Below are positions 1-11,360 of a stretch of 64,000 bases of DNA, in pieces. Every line of letters begins with the position of its first letter. The stretch's first letter is position 1. The stretch lies in contig JAZARR010000201.1 of the NCBI GenBank assembly GCA_037389465.1, forward strand, positions 1,178,001 to 1,242,000. The letters are read 5' to 3'. Both the position numbers and the translations under genes were made by a program. Under the pieces are notes generated by a model, which had not been told where the DNA came from, did no database searches, and saw nothing but the letters and a program-made list of their open reading frames with translations. Source of the DNA: Baylisascaris procyonis. Taxonomy: Eukaryota; Nematoda; Chromadorea; Rhabditida; Ascarididae.

Positions 1-126
1 ATTATAGTGACGTCAGAATTGGGAATAAATTTTGAGAGCTCATTTCATATTCATGCAAATTGGTAGATTCCGCTAATGAGGATCTGAGAAAATATCAAAA
101 CTTCATTGTTTCGCTTGCATGCCGCG

Positions 127-480
127 ATGACAAGTCGACTAGTCGTCCTTGTCTTTCTGCTCCTTCCGGCGGTTGTTGTCGCTACGCTGCCGGTAAACTG
201 CGAGGATTCTGTGGAAGGTGATGTGATTATTTATGTGATATTATGCCATCTGAAGCGACGGACTATAGATGCAACGTTAGGTGTGGCATGAAAAACAACA
301 GTTCGAAGGCTACAGCGATATTAAAATTTGCTGCGGCACATTGGTTGCACAGAAGGATGGTTGAAGGCTGAATTCTATGCAAACATGACCAGTATGCGGA
401 CGAGTAGTTTATTATGGCAAGAACTTAGAGGTATCACGCTCATACTCGTTCGCATCGGAGCCGATATTAGGTCACCTTAA
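127..480 (+). pseudogene. Decayed small secreted Cys-rich gene (fragment)
   Basis: The reading frame from ATG 127 opens with a textbook signal peptide (MTSRLVVLVFLLLPAVVVA), then a short cysteine-bearing stretch, and ends at 291. Just downstream, short Cys-bearing pieces continue in other frames: an RCNVRCGM piece near 270, an IKICCG piece near 330 and a piece with an N-glycosylation site (NMT) up to the stop at 480. No intron with usable signals joins them in phase. I read this as a relative of the Cys-rich genes downstream that has lost its frame, or a gene broken by assembly indels. A real short 55-residue secreted peptide (127-291) is the alternative. The family is inferred from position and CC motifs only. 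Confidence 0.35.
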
Positions 481-1430
481 TACTGCGTTAATCACATGCA
501 AAAATTTGTTTGTAGACTGTGCAGCTGCCAAAGATACAAAGACTTCGCGCGATCGGCTCAGACTTCCGCGTCATTCGCTAACAAACATTCAACTTCATGA
601 TTCTGCATCACCAACGCTGATCAATGGCAGCATTGGTGATCAGAACGGGCGATTTCGAATGATACCCAGAAGATATCCTGGAATTCATATAGATCCAAGT
701 TCTGAAATTCTCGGATGCGACAATACACCAACTGGCAAGGTAAAAAGTCAGAGGTCATTGGGGAAAACGAAGACTTGGAGTTGCAAATATAAATAACTTA
801 TGTCGTGGAGAGTGTCTGTATGCACACTTATGTAAAAATTTTCCCCGGCTTCATTATCAAATCTACGTTCCGCCAGTGCTAATAATGTAGTTCTTTAAGC
901 ACCACGCCAGTAAAACCGCCATTAAACGTTTTACGGATAGCAGAAACATCTCTGTATCAAATTCGTCGAAGATTTTTGCACTTTCCTGATAAATGTGCTA
1001 CTCTAGAGTGAAAAATCCTCGCATTTACAAAGCTCTTTGAAGTGAGCCCTTTACCTTCTCTTTTCCAAATTTAAGGAAGTAAAATGCCTTCATTTTCACC
1101 TCCTCACATAAGAGAGCCTCTAACTCCACGCATGCAACGAGATTAGCTCTCTTGAATGAAAGGCCTCGAGTAACAAAGAAGTGATGGAATTGACGTTCTA
1201 TTCAAGAAGATGCTGTCATGAAGATAAAAAGCAGATGGACTGTGAGACGTAGATAAGTTTCTAGCACTCTATCAAGAAAAATAGAACCATGGAGAAGCTG
1301 TTGTTCGACTGAGGGCATCATACCATGTGAGAAGGTGAAATTAACTACCACAAATATAAATACATCCGATTCGAGACCATAACTTCGTCTGAATGCTGTT
1401 TATAGCTGGGATTCTGCTATTGGGCTATAG

Positions 1431-1615
1431 AGACCGGAACTGCTGACATGGTACTGTATTCGAACAGTCATTCGCCTGAATTAATCGAACGAAACATCGA
1501 GCCGTTCTGTGAACCTCCAAAATCCGATGAAGGCGTATATGGGCTCGCATTCGTCGATAAACGCATCGCAAAAAAATACGTGTACGTTGTATTGATTCTT
1601 TGCCACATTCCTTAG
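1431..1615 (+). CDS. Isolated coding exon, unknown protein
   Basis: After an acceptor-like GGGCTATAG at 1422-1430 the frame is open to a TAG at 1613-1615, with an internal ATG at 1448. The codon choice and amino-acid mix (ETGTADMVLYSNSHSPELIE at the start, then CEPPKSDEGVYGLAF) look like real protein, unlike the flanks. Possible donors are GTGTAC or GTTGTA near 1579. The GTAD.MVLYS part loosely resembles exon 2 of the gene at 3934-6606 (GTGVCVLILDASS), so it may be one exon of another member of the Cys-rich cluster. No partner exon could be joined in phase. Confidence 0.3.
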
Positions 1616-2209
1616 CATACTGTTAGCAGATCTTGAACGAAATGCTGCAGACGATTGAGTGAACTTCAGTGAATTATAAGTGAAGGGGTATGGAAATTCT
1701 GTGTGAACAACAATATCTGACTGGAAAATTTATACACCATTGCATCTTTTAAAAACGTACTGCCATTTGTAGCAAATGTATCATCTGGGTTGCCACATCC
1801 TCCAAAAATCCGACTCCACCCAATTTTTTCCACCTACATCCTCCCCTCACTACAGAACAGGCCTGTTGCTAAAATATGCTAGAATATTCATAACAGACGG
1901 GCCGCGTCCGAACGAAAACCTGTTCTTGATCCAGGTGATCAAGAAGGATGCTCATCGATTGTACTCATTGGTCATATGCAGAATATTTTTAGCTATCTTT
2001 TCCAGTGTCAAAAAGCTAACGGGATGAGAACAAAAACTAAATGAATATTCTAGACATCTACCACTATATAAGCTTTGTTCAAGATTGCAATAAGCAGCGT
2101 TTCAAATATCCTAGCCATACTGCTTGAGGACAGCACACGGAACAGATTGAGCACGCATATCCATTGCAAACGCCGATCTCAAAACCCGCTACAGCAGAGA
2201 CCGACCAAC

Positions 2210-2540
2210 ATGCTCACGGACACTACACGGAATGACCCCGACAAGACAACCTAAAAAGGCCCAACATCACCGCGATGAAGTCCGCACCGAGCGATCTCCG
2301 CACGAATCAACTCCCACATTGACCTCCTCCGCAGAGGTCGCTGTCAACATGCGTTGATCTCCACATAGACTGACCAATCTCTACGCATGCCGACTCTCCA
2401 CGTGGCTGATCCATGCAGTCCAAGTCCGTGCGCATCCTTTCAACACAGGGCGACCTTCAAACAGACATACTTACGCACTAACCGACGTCCGCACGCAGAT
2501 TGACCTCACAAAAGCCAACTTCCACACAAGCTTAACGTAA
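2210..2540. repeat. GC-rich degenerate minisatellite
   Basis: A stretch of about 330 bases is clearly more GC-rich than its surroundings. It consists of irregular copies of a roughly 20-25 base unit with cores such as TCCGCAC, TCCACA, TGACC and GATC. No open frame of note crosses it. The rest of 1616-3869 holds no gene I can support. Confidence 0.4.
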
Positions 2541-3869
2541 TTCGTAATCCATTTGCACAGTTATCTAAAAAGATGTCAGTTTCAGCGTGCAGCGTTTAGA
2601 AACAATCCTTGTCAAAAACTAGTTTAAAACTCGTCGCCATCCAATGCGTTTTCGAGCAATCACCGTCCTAGTGTTCACTCTGTTGGGAGAAGTGCCGCTT
2701 ATGATGTGCAACTGTTGGATAGGCAATAAATGTGTCTAAGCTTTGTGGGTCTACTGAAGGTAATGGCAATGGTAGCTATAAGTTTTTAACTTGATAGTGC
2801 GGCAAATAAATGCCCAATGAATTATCTTTAATCTGAAGATCACAATCAAACTTTTAGGGATGCTGAAGGAAGCGATTCATTGGTAAACAATAACCAACGC
2901 ATCCTCACCGATGTGTTCTATTTTTGTTGTAGTACGAAAAAAGGATGTGCAAACTATAGCGTTAGTCGCTCAATTCGATAATATCTCAAGTCATGATGCT
3001 TTACTATACTATAGTTGATTACTCAAAGCCATATTTCAACAGTGTTTATTTCATGAATTTCTTTTGAATTTCATTACTTCGTTATATTGAATTTCTGTGA
3101 CAATCAATATGCTAAAGAAATATTTTTTACTCCTTCATGAACGATATTCATTAATTGCTTTCTTCTTAGCACACTCACACTACCAACTGAGTGAGTCTAA
3201 CGCGAATATAAACATTTCCCTTAAAAAAAGCTTTCTAGACTAAAAAGTTCAACTGCTAATAGAAAACGCCGAATTGATTCCCGGTCAGCTATATTTTCTT
3301 TGAATTGCTACGGTCAACGAAAGTAGTCAGGCATTTGGCCAACTTTTCATAAGCCTATCAGCCTACTTACCTATTGACTAAATAAAGCACTCTGGCTATG
3401 ATTACCAATCCCATTTCGGCCTGTGAGTGGATCTTGAAAGAGCAAACGCTAATATGAGAATTTAGAGGCATATCAAAAACATCACCAAGTAAACTGTTTG
3501 AAACTGAGAGAAAAGTGTGAAGTATAAAGACGAAAAACCAAAGGATCAAAATATCTTCAAGCGGAATTCCTTTTTGAAGTTTCTATGCTGTAGATATTTG
3601 CTCGTAGGGGTTCACATCTCATTATAAATATAAGGGATATTGAAGGATTTATGGAAGAATCCGACTATAAAAAAAGAACTTCACTAGTGTGATGAAAACG
3701 TTGCAAGAGACTTGAAGCGATTTATTTGCAATGAGAGGAGGAGTTTATCATAGTGATCACGTACAATGAAATCGGCTTTCTCTGCTTCCATTTCTCATCC
3801 TTAGCCCATTAATTATCGTTAGCCAAAATTGTAACCCCATAGCACCTTACTATTAACCCTCTCTTCCAC

Positions 3870-3913
3870 ATCTTGCAAGCGCGGAGTTTAGAAACTCCGC
3901 GCACTTGCAAGAT
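3870..3913. repeat. Near-perfect inverted repeat (20-bp hairpin)
   Basis: The left arm 3870-3889 (ATCTTGCAAGCGCGGAGTTT) pairs with 3892-3913 across a two-base loop. The only defect is a two-base AC bulge in the right arm. It lies 20 bases upstream of the first exon of the gene at 3934-6606. Extrusion as a hairpin is expected; the function is unknown. Confidence 0.85.
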
Positions 3914-3933
3914 CTCTGCGCATTTGTTTTCAG

Positions 3934-4165
3934 GAGGCGGACTCACTTAAAGTAAAGAATATGTTGGCGGACGAATTGCTTGATTTTGCTTGGACCTATA
4001 TGAGCAAAGGAGGCGATAGCGGGAAGCAACAACGCCGAAGACCCGGAAGAGAACCTGTCGAATGCATGCTTTACGATGGAACAATCACTGTGGGTACCCA
4101 AATGTAGTCAACTATTCACGTGCTGCTCCATATACGTCCTCTGTGAGAATCATATCACAGCAACC

Positions 4166-4228
<63 letters not shown>

Positions 4229-6606
4229 TCAGACACACCATGAGACATTTCCCCCTAATCACATAAGCAGAAAGTAACTTGCATATTATCACACACTGAC
4301 ATTTACATATTTGTGAATCAATTTATCCTCATATATCGCTGCAAATTCACATTTGATACACAAGGGTCGATGTGGATAATGCATACCTATTAGAGACCGT
4401 TGGAAGCGACGAATGGACCTGAAATTTAAGTTATTCATTTCCATCTGCAGTAATGCGAAGCAAACACTGAATTAGTATGCGTTGAAGTTGCCGAACATTG
4501 ATTGATCTCTATGGGGATGACAACCTTTCATATTTGATCAGTCGAATAGATTTGTTTGGAAAAGAATTGAGCAAATTCACTGATAACAACATCTTAGAGA
4601 TATTTCATTGAATACCATGCCAATAAATTCGCAGTCTTAGTGTTAGTGCCTCTATTGGAAAGGGATCTAATCTTTCAAAATCACGTTTTCAGAGGATACC
4701 AGGAACAGGCGTGTGTGTTCTCATACTGGACGCTAGCAGCACGACGATCCTTTACGGTGGACCACCGATCTTTAACTATTTCGATATGGAACAACAAAGT
4801 CGAGAACTTGAAAATGTTTGTTTTGCTTTCGTTTTAATGCTTCATCCCATCTCATATTACTATCACATCATCAGCTGTGGCACATCTTGCAATAAGAAAT
4901 CAAAACAACTGCTGAAAAAATTCTTGCATATGAAAAATTTTATTTCACTAAAGAACAATGAAATGGAGCAAACGAACGTATTCCTCAATGAGTACGCATC
5001 ACTTGCTTAGTTGATCAGCGTTATGCGGTATTTTTCTACTTCTTTCCTCTTCTCTTCCTTCCTCGTTTCTCCGAAACATTAACCTGTGATCACAAGTCCA
5101 TATAGCTATATGCACAGCTCGGACAACAGCTTTAATCCTCCTCTTTTACCGGAAGAAAATTAGACTCATTTTATTCATAAACGCAAAAAGTTGACACAAG
5201 TGCTCTGCTTTATGCATGATACTGATTGCAGCTGAACAGCGGGTTCTAGCAAAAACAGAAATTTATAGGAGTCGATCGCCGCGGCTGTGCTTCGAAGAAA
5301 TTTTTGTCGGCCAATACGACGTTCATGGCGTAATATGGTGATTGATGATCGATGTTATAAGTACCTCTCGAGAACGGAGTACATCCTCATATGCTGTTGT
5401 TACGAAAACCCCCGCCAATGTTCGGTAAGGAGTGGTGGCCGTGGGCACTTCACAGTACGATCATGGAGCTCGATGGTTGCACGGCAAACGAAAATGATCA
5501 GCAAATCGGAGCAGCAGAAAAACGACGACTATTTCAGTTGGGTAAAAATAAACTACATTCTGGCTACACCGCAAATTAATCAAAAGAGCGGATATAAAAA
5601 GTGGTTCAAAGAACGCACGAAATTCCTCGACTCGCAAAGTGAGTGAAAATGTTTATAAAAAAAAAAATATCATTCCCAAAATGAAATTTATATTTGCGAC
5701 CGTTTTTTTTATTTTAAGAAAAAATTTTCTGAACGCAACCGTTTTTCTAATTGTGGAAATACGAGAAAAACTTCTACTTGTGAAAAATGAAAGGGGAAAA
5801 TATTTTTGTAAATAAAGTTTTGAAAAATATCATGTAAACATTCGTGGAAAAAAAAAAGGAGATATGAAATAGTACCAATCGCAGAGCGCTGTGCCAACTA
5901 TATCTAGCGTCAAAAATTCGCGATGATAAAATGAGTTATAATTTGGAAGAAATCACGGCGATTATATTATGTTCAGCTAAGCAATGAGTAGGAACTTCAT
6001 ATTGTCGACATAATCTCATTGATGTCGACTTTATTCACCAATACTAGTTGACTTATATAATTCTATTTATGTAATATGAATTCTGATTGCAATATTGTTA
6101 TATTGTTTAGAGTGAAGAGGATTCCAAATGCTTGTATTCGCTCACCTCTCGATATCTGAATATTTTAATCACTATATGAGTTATAGAATGTGAAGGATTT
6201 AGACTAATGACAATTTATAGATGAAAATTATTTTGACGAGAGGATTCGTTACGTTCATTGTGTAGAAGGCAGTTTCATAGAAAGAGGCATTGGAGCTGAG
6301 CACGGAACAAATCGCACAATATGGAAATATGAAATATCACCAACTGCCGAGCACTGTGTCATCAACCTTACGATCACTTATGCGGGCGAAGATTACATTA
6401 ACATTACAAGGCTCGTTATATTATATGCTAGAGAATTATATAGGGTCCTAGCAAAGCCAAATTTTATTGATAAGGAGTCTTTTGTTTCGTTGGTAAGTGA
6501 TCACGTTCCTGGAATTGACAATATGAGCAGGAATTACTGCAAGTGGCTGAGTGCTGGAAATATAACCCCTCCTTTTTACTATTCAACTCGGAAGGATTCC
6601 TTTTAA
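3934..6606 (+). CDS. Cys-rich, multiply N-glycosylated protein (novel family), four exons
   Basis: Four exons join in perfect phase: 3934-4089, 4693-4815, 5269-5638 and 6221-6606 (stop TAA). They have TTTTCAG or TTTATAG acceptors and GT donors and give 344 codons. The first in-frame ATG is at 3961. A TTTTCAG just before the first exon could be a spliced-leader site, or a signal-peptide exon may lie further upstream. Visible motifs are VECMLYDGT (exon 1), GVCVLILDASS (exon 2), ILICCCYENPRQC (exon 3), and in exon 4 IWKYEISPTAEHCVINLTI with sites NRT, NLT, NIT and NMS. The CCC-x6-C motif recalls nematode Ly6/activin-receptor-like domains, but this is not a firm assignment. Glycosylation sites argue for the secretory route although no signal peptide was found. 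Exon 3 also carries a plausible second frame at 5391-5500, so the middle may be misassembled. Confidence 0.55.
4170..4227. repeat. (AT)n microsatellite
   Basis: Uninterrupted AT dinucleotides inside intron 1 of the gene at 3934-6606. Confidence 0.98.
5860..5907 (+). pseudogene. Decayed copy of the last-exon motif inside intron 3
   Basis: The frame from 5860 reads RYEIVPIAERCANYI and then a stop. The functional exon at 6322 reads KYEISPTAEHCVINL. Flanking DNA (gcgg/gcga, attatattat) also matches loosely, so the last exon seems to have been duplicated in tandem and one copy has decayed. Confidence 0.6.
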
Positions 6607-7176
6607 GTTATATTGAGCGTTTTAATGAGACTTTTTTGTTGAAGTGAATAACTCTATAATAGTAAAAAGACTGTTAGGAATCGAAAAAAAGAAAAATTAA
6701 CCTTAACATGGGAACTATCGCTACAGCCGTCGGCTTTTTTATCGATGTGATCGAGTTTTCACTATGGATTTGCACCCTCACTACTTGTGCTATAGAGTGC
6801 GATCTGAGTTTCATCATATTCAGTAAGAAGTTGTTTGTATTGGTTTGTATTCCTCGACATTAAAGAAAGGGTGGTGTGCATCTCGGAGCAATTTATTGGA
6901 GCCCTAAATACTATCGGGAATGACCAGCAAGGGATATTTCCTAGCACCATCTAAATGATCATGAATCGGGACTTTTTTCAATAGAGATCTGTAGATTCCA
7001 TATCGATAGAGATCCTCTATGCCGTTTCTTGCTAAACTTGCAATGCACTCGCTGCACTGAGTGCAACAATTGTACATTATTGCAAGCTATATTATTCTTC
7101 TTCATGTTACCTTCGAGCACTCAACTCATTCGGTCGTTTCACCCTCAAGAATACACAAAAAGATGAGAAGACAAAT

Positions 7177-8321
7177 ATGTTAGCCTGTCTACAAGCAGTC
7201 AGCACCACCATTTTCCTTTTTCTTGCCGATTCCGTAAGTGCCGGTGGACCCGCCATTTTCATTAGCTGTTTATCTCAAGGCCGCAATAGTCGCCTCAATT
7301 TGAAGTTGTTCAATGTTGCCCTTCACGGATTTCCTTTCAGAATTGCAGCGAATGCCGGTATTGGTGATGCCGATATGTGTTATGATGGTGGAAAATGCAC
7401 ATTGACAGGGCCGCAATGTTTCAACGACCTCATCGACAAAGGAGAAGTCAACGCGACGCTTACCTGTTGCTGCCAAAAACAACATATGTGTAACCATAAA
7501 TTCAAACGAGGCGGCTTAGCCGTGGCGCTCCTCAAGAGTAGCGGGTAATTACCCTCGTTCCACGCCATCGCTTAGCTATGCTCACCATTTCAAGAACCAA
7601 GAATTATACATACCGTACACATTCTCGTCTCCTTGTTAGGAAATCAATATAAGCTGTAATCCTCCCATCCATAAGACCACTCTTTCGCAAAAAATGTTCG
7701 ATTTGCTCCGTGCAAATGAATTGAGTCAAATCCACTGACTCATTGAATATTTCAAGAGCTTTGAGAAACACCTTAGAGGTGCAGCTACGTACACACAAGC
7801 ACATATACGTTAGATGCGCACGTAAGCACGCAAACGCATGCACGAACACACATATGCGCAAATACGAACACACACAGAACATTTACATAAACACGCACGG
7901 ATAAGACGGCTAACGCCATAATGCACGTTTGCAGGCAGATTTACCATAAGAGATGGGCCCAGAACACAGGCATACATCCTCGGATCAGGTAATGCATAGT
8001 TGAGATCAATCCTAGTAGGTAATTAATTTGGTGCAATTATTGCAGTGCTGTTTCGTGGTGTGCAAGTGGTGCTGTCTCATCAATCATAGAGGCATTGAAA
8101 AGGAATTATAAAGATTTCGTTTTATGTGCGCGCTTGTTCACCTTCGGTGACGCTAAGGAGTTGTTCTACTTGGAGGGCATTACACACTATTCGCTAACAC
8201 CACTTGGAGTTTATACTATAAAGGGCCTCGTCGAAGACCCAAGGTAAACTTCATTCGGTAATGTGAATCGGGATATTGTTCTAGATATCGGAGCAAGGAG
8301 TTCAAGCGAATCAGAGAGTGA
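7177..8321 (+). CDS. Small secreted Cys-rich protein (Ly6/activin-receptor-like), four exons
   Basis: Exons 7177-7243, 7349-7544, 8046-8243 and 8285-8321 join in phase to 165 residues. Residues 1-22 are a clear signal peptide (MLACLQAVSTTIFLFLADSV start). The next exon holds DMCYDGGKC, then QCFND, an NAT glycosylation site and TLTCCCQKQHMCN. The closing CCC-x5-CN is typical of Ly6/uPAR and activin-receptor ectodomains in nematodes. Exon 3 adds a tail with two more Cys (VSWCASG, FVLCARLF) that I do not recognise, and exon 4 ends in a basic YRSKEFKRIRE. The donor at 7244 (GTGGAC) is weak. The stronger GTAAGT at 7234 breaks the frame when joined to either nearby acceptor (7340 or 7348). It is likely a soluble extracellular protein, since there is no C-terminal hydrophobic tail for a GPI anchor. 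Confidence 0.6.
7770..7885. repeat. CA-rich alternating purine-pyrimidine stretch
   Basis: Within intron 2 of the preceding gene, repeated CACACA, GCGCA and ACGCA words alternate purine and pyrimidine. A shorter stretch of the same kind lies at 17318-17350. No coding signal. Confidence 0.5.
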
Positions 8322-8822
8322 TTTATTTATCGCATAAGAGTATTTACATTCTACAATAATCTAAGCAATTCTTTGCATTTGCCCGCCAAGGCTAGAGTTC
8401 AAATGACCTGGCTTCCCAGGAAAAGAGTGGAGGAACTATGGGTGAAAGGAGAGCAATGAGTGAGGGGGCAGGAGGGGGATATGCAGAATAGAGGAGACAG
8501 AAAGCGGCTGCTAGCTCGACATCATGAGCAAAGTGCTACTTGATTCAATGAAAATTTCATCCAGTAATCTTAACCTTAGTCAATACCTACATTCATAGTT
8601 TCACGGAATCGTTACATCACTCACTGCCTGTTTGTTCCGAAAGCTAATTATCAACTTTTCATTTTCTCATAGCTTTGTATACTTACACTACAATATAACG
8701 AGTGGTGTGCATTATAACCAACGAATTTCCTCAATTTAACTTCTTAAATTCACATAACTCAAAAATCCGTTCCTCTTAAGTTATTTTAATAAGAGCACAA
8801 ACTTAAAACAACGTTATTCTAG

Positions 8823-10660
8823 CATAAATGGCACATGTGAACGTACGATATCGTTTCCGATGAGAGATCAATTTTGCGACGAACGACGACGCGAAATTCT
8901 ATTACCAGTGCAATTCGTTCGATGCTTATGCGCAACTAAAAGATCGGTGATTTGCTTGATCTATTGCTTTGATTATTGTCAGTGCAACAAAACGTCGTAA
9001 TTACGTGATCTATTTGCATTTTCAATATCAATTGATGAACGGAAACTTATGCAAGTACAATCTACTCTGGTGGTCATTCTTCTATTACCAATTCACAGCC
9101 TCCAGTCCCTTTTTTCCCTCCCATTCCCCAGCATAGTTTGTTGAGCTCAATCGTCATCAGATCGTGCAACTCTAGGCACCCCTACCGCCTCTTCATATAT
9201 TCATTGATATAACATTCATTTTCTCAGAGAACCTTCTTCGTAAATGATTCGATAAAATTTGATAAATTATCAAGTGAATTGAATGGAAAACTTTGAATAT
9301 GTTTATGTTAGTAATCGATCAAATTTTAGGTAAGTTGTGATGAGGATTTTCAAGAGAAGGCCTCAAACATCTCGATGAATGCCAGCTCTTTACTACCCAT
9401 ATGTATGGGTGGCTTGACCACTGTTAATATTCTCTTTGATGGACGAGCAATATATAACTACGAAACGCACTCTACGGTATCACTTTTATTTTTATATATC
9501 AGTAATTTACGACGCTTCACTATGGAAAAAATATTCACGATGACGAGAGTTTCTACGTCAACTTTAATTTTTTTTTTTTTTTTTTGCAAAAGCGTTTCTC
9601 AAAGAAATCAGACCTTTGTATGCTTATCAATCTGCATATTCGGCAGTTTCAACTTTTAAATCGGTGGATATAAAGCGATAAAAGAGATGATCTAAGCATT
9701 GTACTCATCTAAATCCCACTTTGAATTATTTTACTCTAGTTCAATTCTCTTGCTTCGCTGCCTCTTCTAAGGCAGTTGCAGATTCCAACATTTATACGGT
9801 CTTGTAGGATTTTTGCAGGATAATATTACTCAACGTTATATCTCTATTTATACGGATATTTCATAGTCGATCACTTCATTGTTACAAATGAGAAAAGTTG
9901 GTGAAAGAATAGCCTTGCATGCATCTCATGATATGATGCTGCATGCTTTCTAGAATATAAAGAAATAAAGCATAGTGTCTGTCCTATTTTTGGTATTTTA
10001 TGAAGTGATCGGTGATTATACTAGCGTGGAAAATGTTTGCAAAGGCGAAACTTATGCCAACCATTTGAAGTAGCTCTTCATTTTTTTTTTCTGCAGTATT
10101 GAGCAATTTCATTCGCACCACTCGTTGTTCAACGTTAACGAACGCTAATCAGCACATCTCTTTGCTCCTTTTGTTAATTAGAACGTAGAAAAAATTAATA
10201 AAATTGACCACACTTCATGCTCGGAGGTGATGTGATTTCCTTAGCAGAATTTAGCTAGTACTATTTTACGCGATAATATATAATTCACTATAAGTATAAA
10301 TGGTATGTGATTTTATATTTCGTATTTTTTTAAATAGATTTCATATTTTTAATTGTTTAAGGTTACCACACATTGGCCTGTATGTGAGAACACAATTGAG
10401 TTTTTTTATAAACAGAGGCAATTCTACATTCGCAGTGGCCCATATTTGGCGAATTCTACTCAACACAAGAAATTTACTATTGCATGGAACATATCAAGTC
10501 ACAAATGTTTTGCAGAACGAGGACGGCCACCATGCAATGGTAAGTTTGGCTCAAACAGTATTTACTTGTAACTTATTACTTGGCTACTAGTGAAGTCTTT
10601 TCAGGAGGCACCAACCTGTACTGGCGACATTTCTTAGTAACGATTGGTCCCATCATCTAA
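8823..10660 (+). CDS. Candidate Cys-rich cluster gene, four exons
   Basis: Exons 8823-8946, 9357-9476, 10362-10539 and 10605-10660 (stop TAA) agree in phase. None has a convincing start, so a 5' exon is missing. Exon 1 is Cys-dense (INGTCERTISFPMRDQFCDE, VRCLCATK). Exon 2 (SLLPICMGGLTTVNILFDGR) resembles exon 2 of the gene at 3934-6606 (GVCVLILDASSTTILYGG). Exon 3 has THWPVCENTIEFF and FTIAWNISSHKC with an NIS site. The donors at 8947 (GTGATT) and 9477 (GTATCA) are weak, and the acceptor at 9356 is unusual. The last two exons are the best supported (GTAAGT donor, TTTTCAG acceptor). The whole may be two gene pieces rather than one. Confidence 0.4.
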
Positions 10661-11360
10661 CCAGCTGGTCTTATGAATTGCTAGGGAATAATAAAACACT
10701 TTTAGCAGTGCACTCATATTTGTTTTTTTAGCGATAGTTCACTTACTTGAACAAGTATTTAAAGAAAGACTAAATGGAATTAAAATTCAACTGCATCGAT
10801 TGCGATATGCATAGAAGTTATCTGAAGCAATGATGTCATCGGTCTAAAAAGGTTTCATCAAAAACCACTAGTACATTACAAGTTCACTTGACTTTCGAAA
10901 AAGTACTGGAAGTATGCTATTTTTATCATATCTAAAAGGAATCAAAAATGTAGTATTATATAAAAATTTTATCCAGCAAGGCTCCAAATTCGATTCTATT
11001 CCCATTTTCCCCTATGTTTCCCAAGAAAAAAAAATTTTTTTTTAAATCTAGCAATTTGAATCCCATTCAAAACCAAGCTTTTATAGTTGTCTTCCCGGGA
11101 AAGTAATTTCAATTGTCCCGTTTTGTGGATTGATTATTCAATCTGTGTAACTCGTTTATAAATGCGCTGTGAACTGAAATGAGCGCAGACAATAAAAATT
11201 TTAGATACGACTTTGATGCAAACGCTTTCAATGATTTTCATGTTCAGATGGAGGGTTTCTAGGCGCAGCAAGCGATAATGATCACAAAACTCTTGTCATA
11301 CCTTCAAAGAATTTTTATTGAAGAATGCTTCTAAGCTTTCATCGCATTCTATGCATTCAG

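Noticed and set aside
3367..3549. 60-codon minus frame with a signal-peptide-like start
   Set aside because: No splice partner, no family, and AT-rich hydrophobic frames are common by chance here.
4062..4277. 71-codon frame with a Tyr-Ile run
   Set aside because: The run is translated AT microsatellite.
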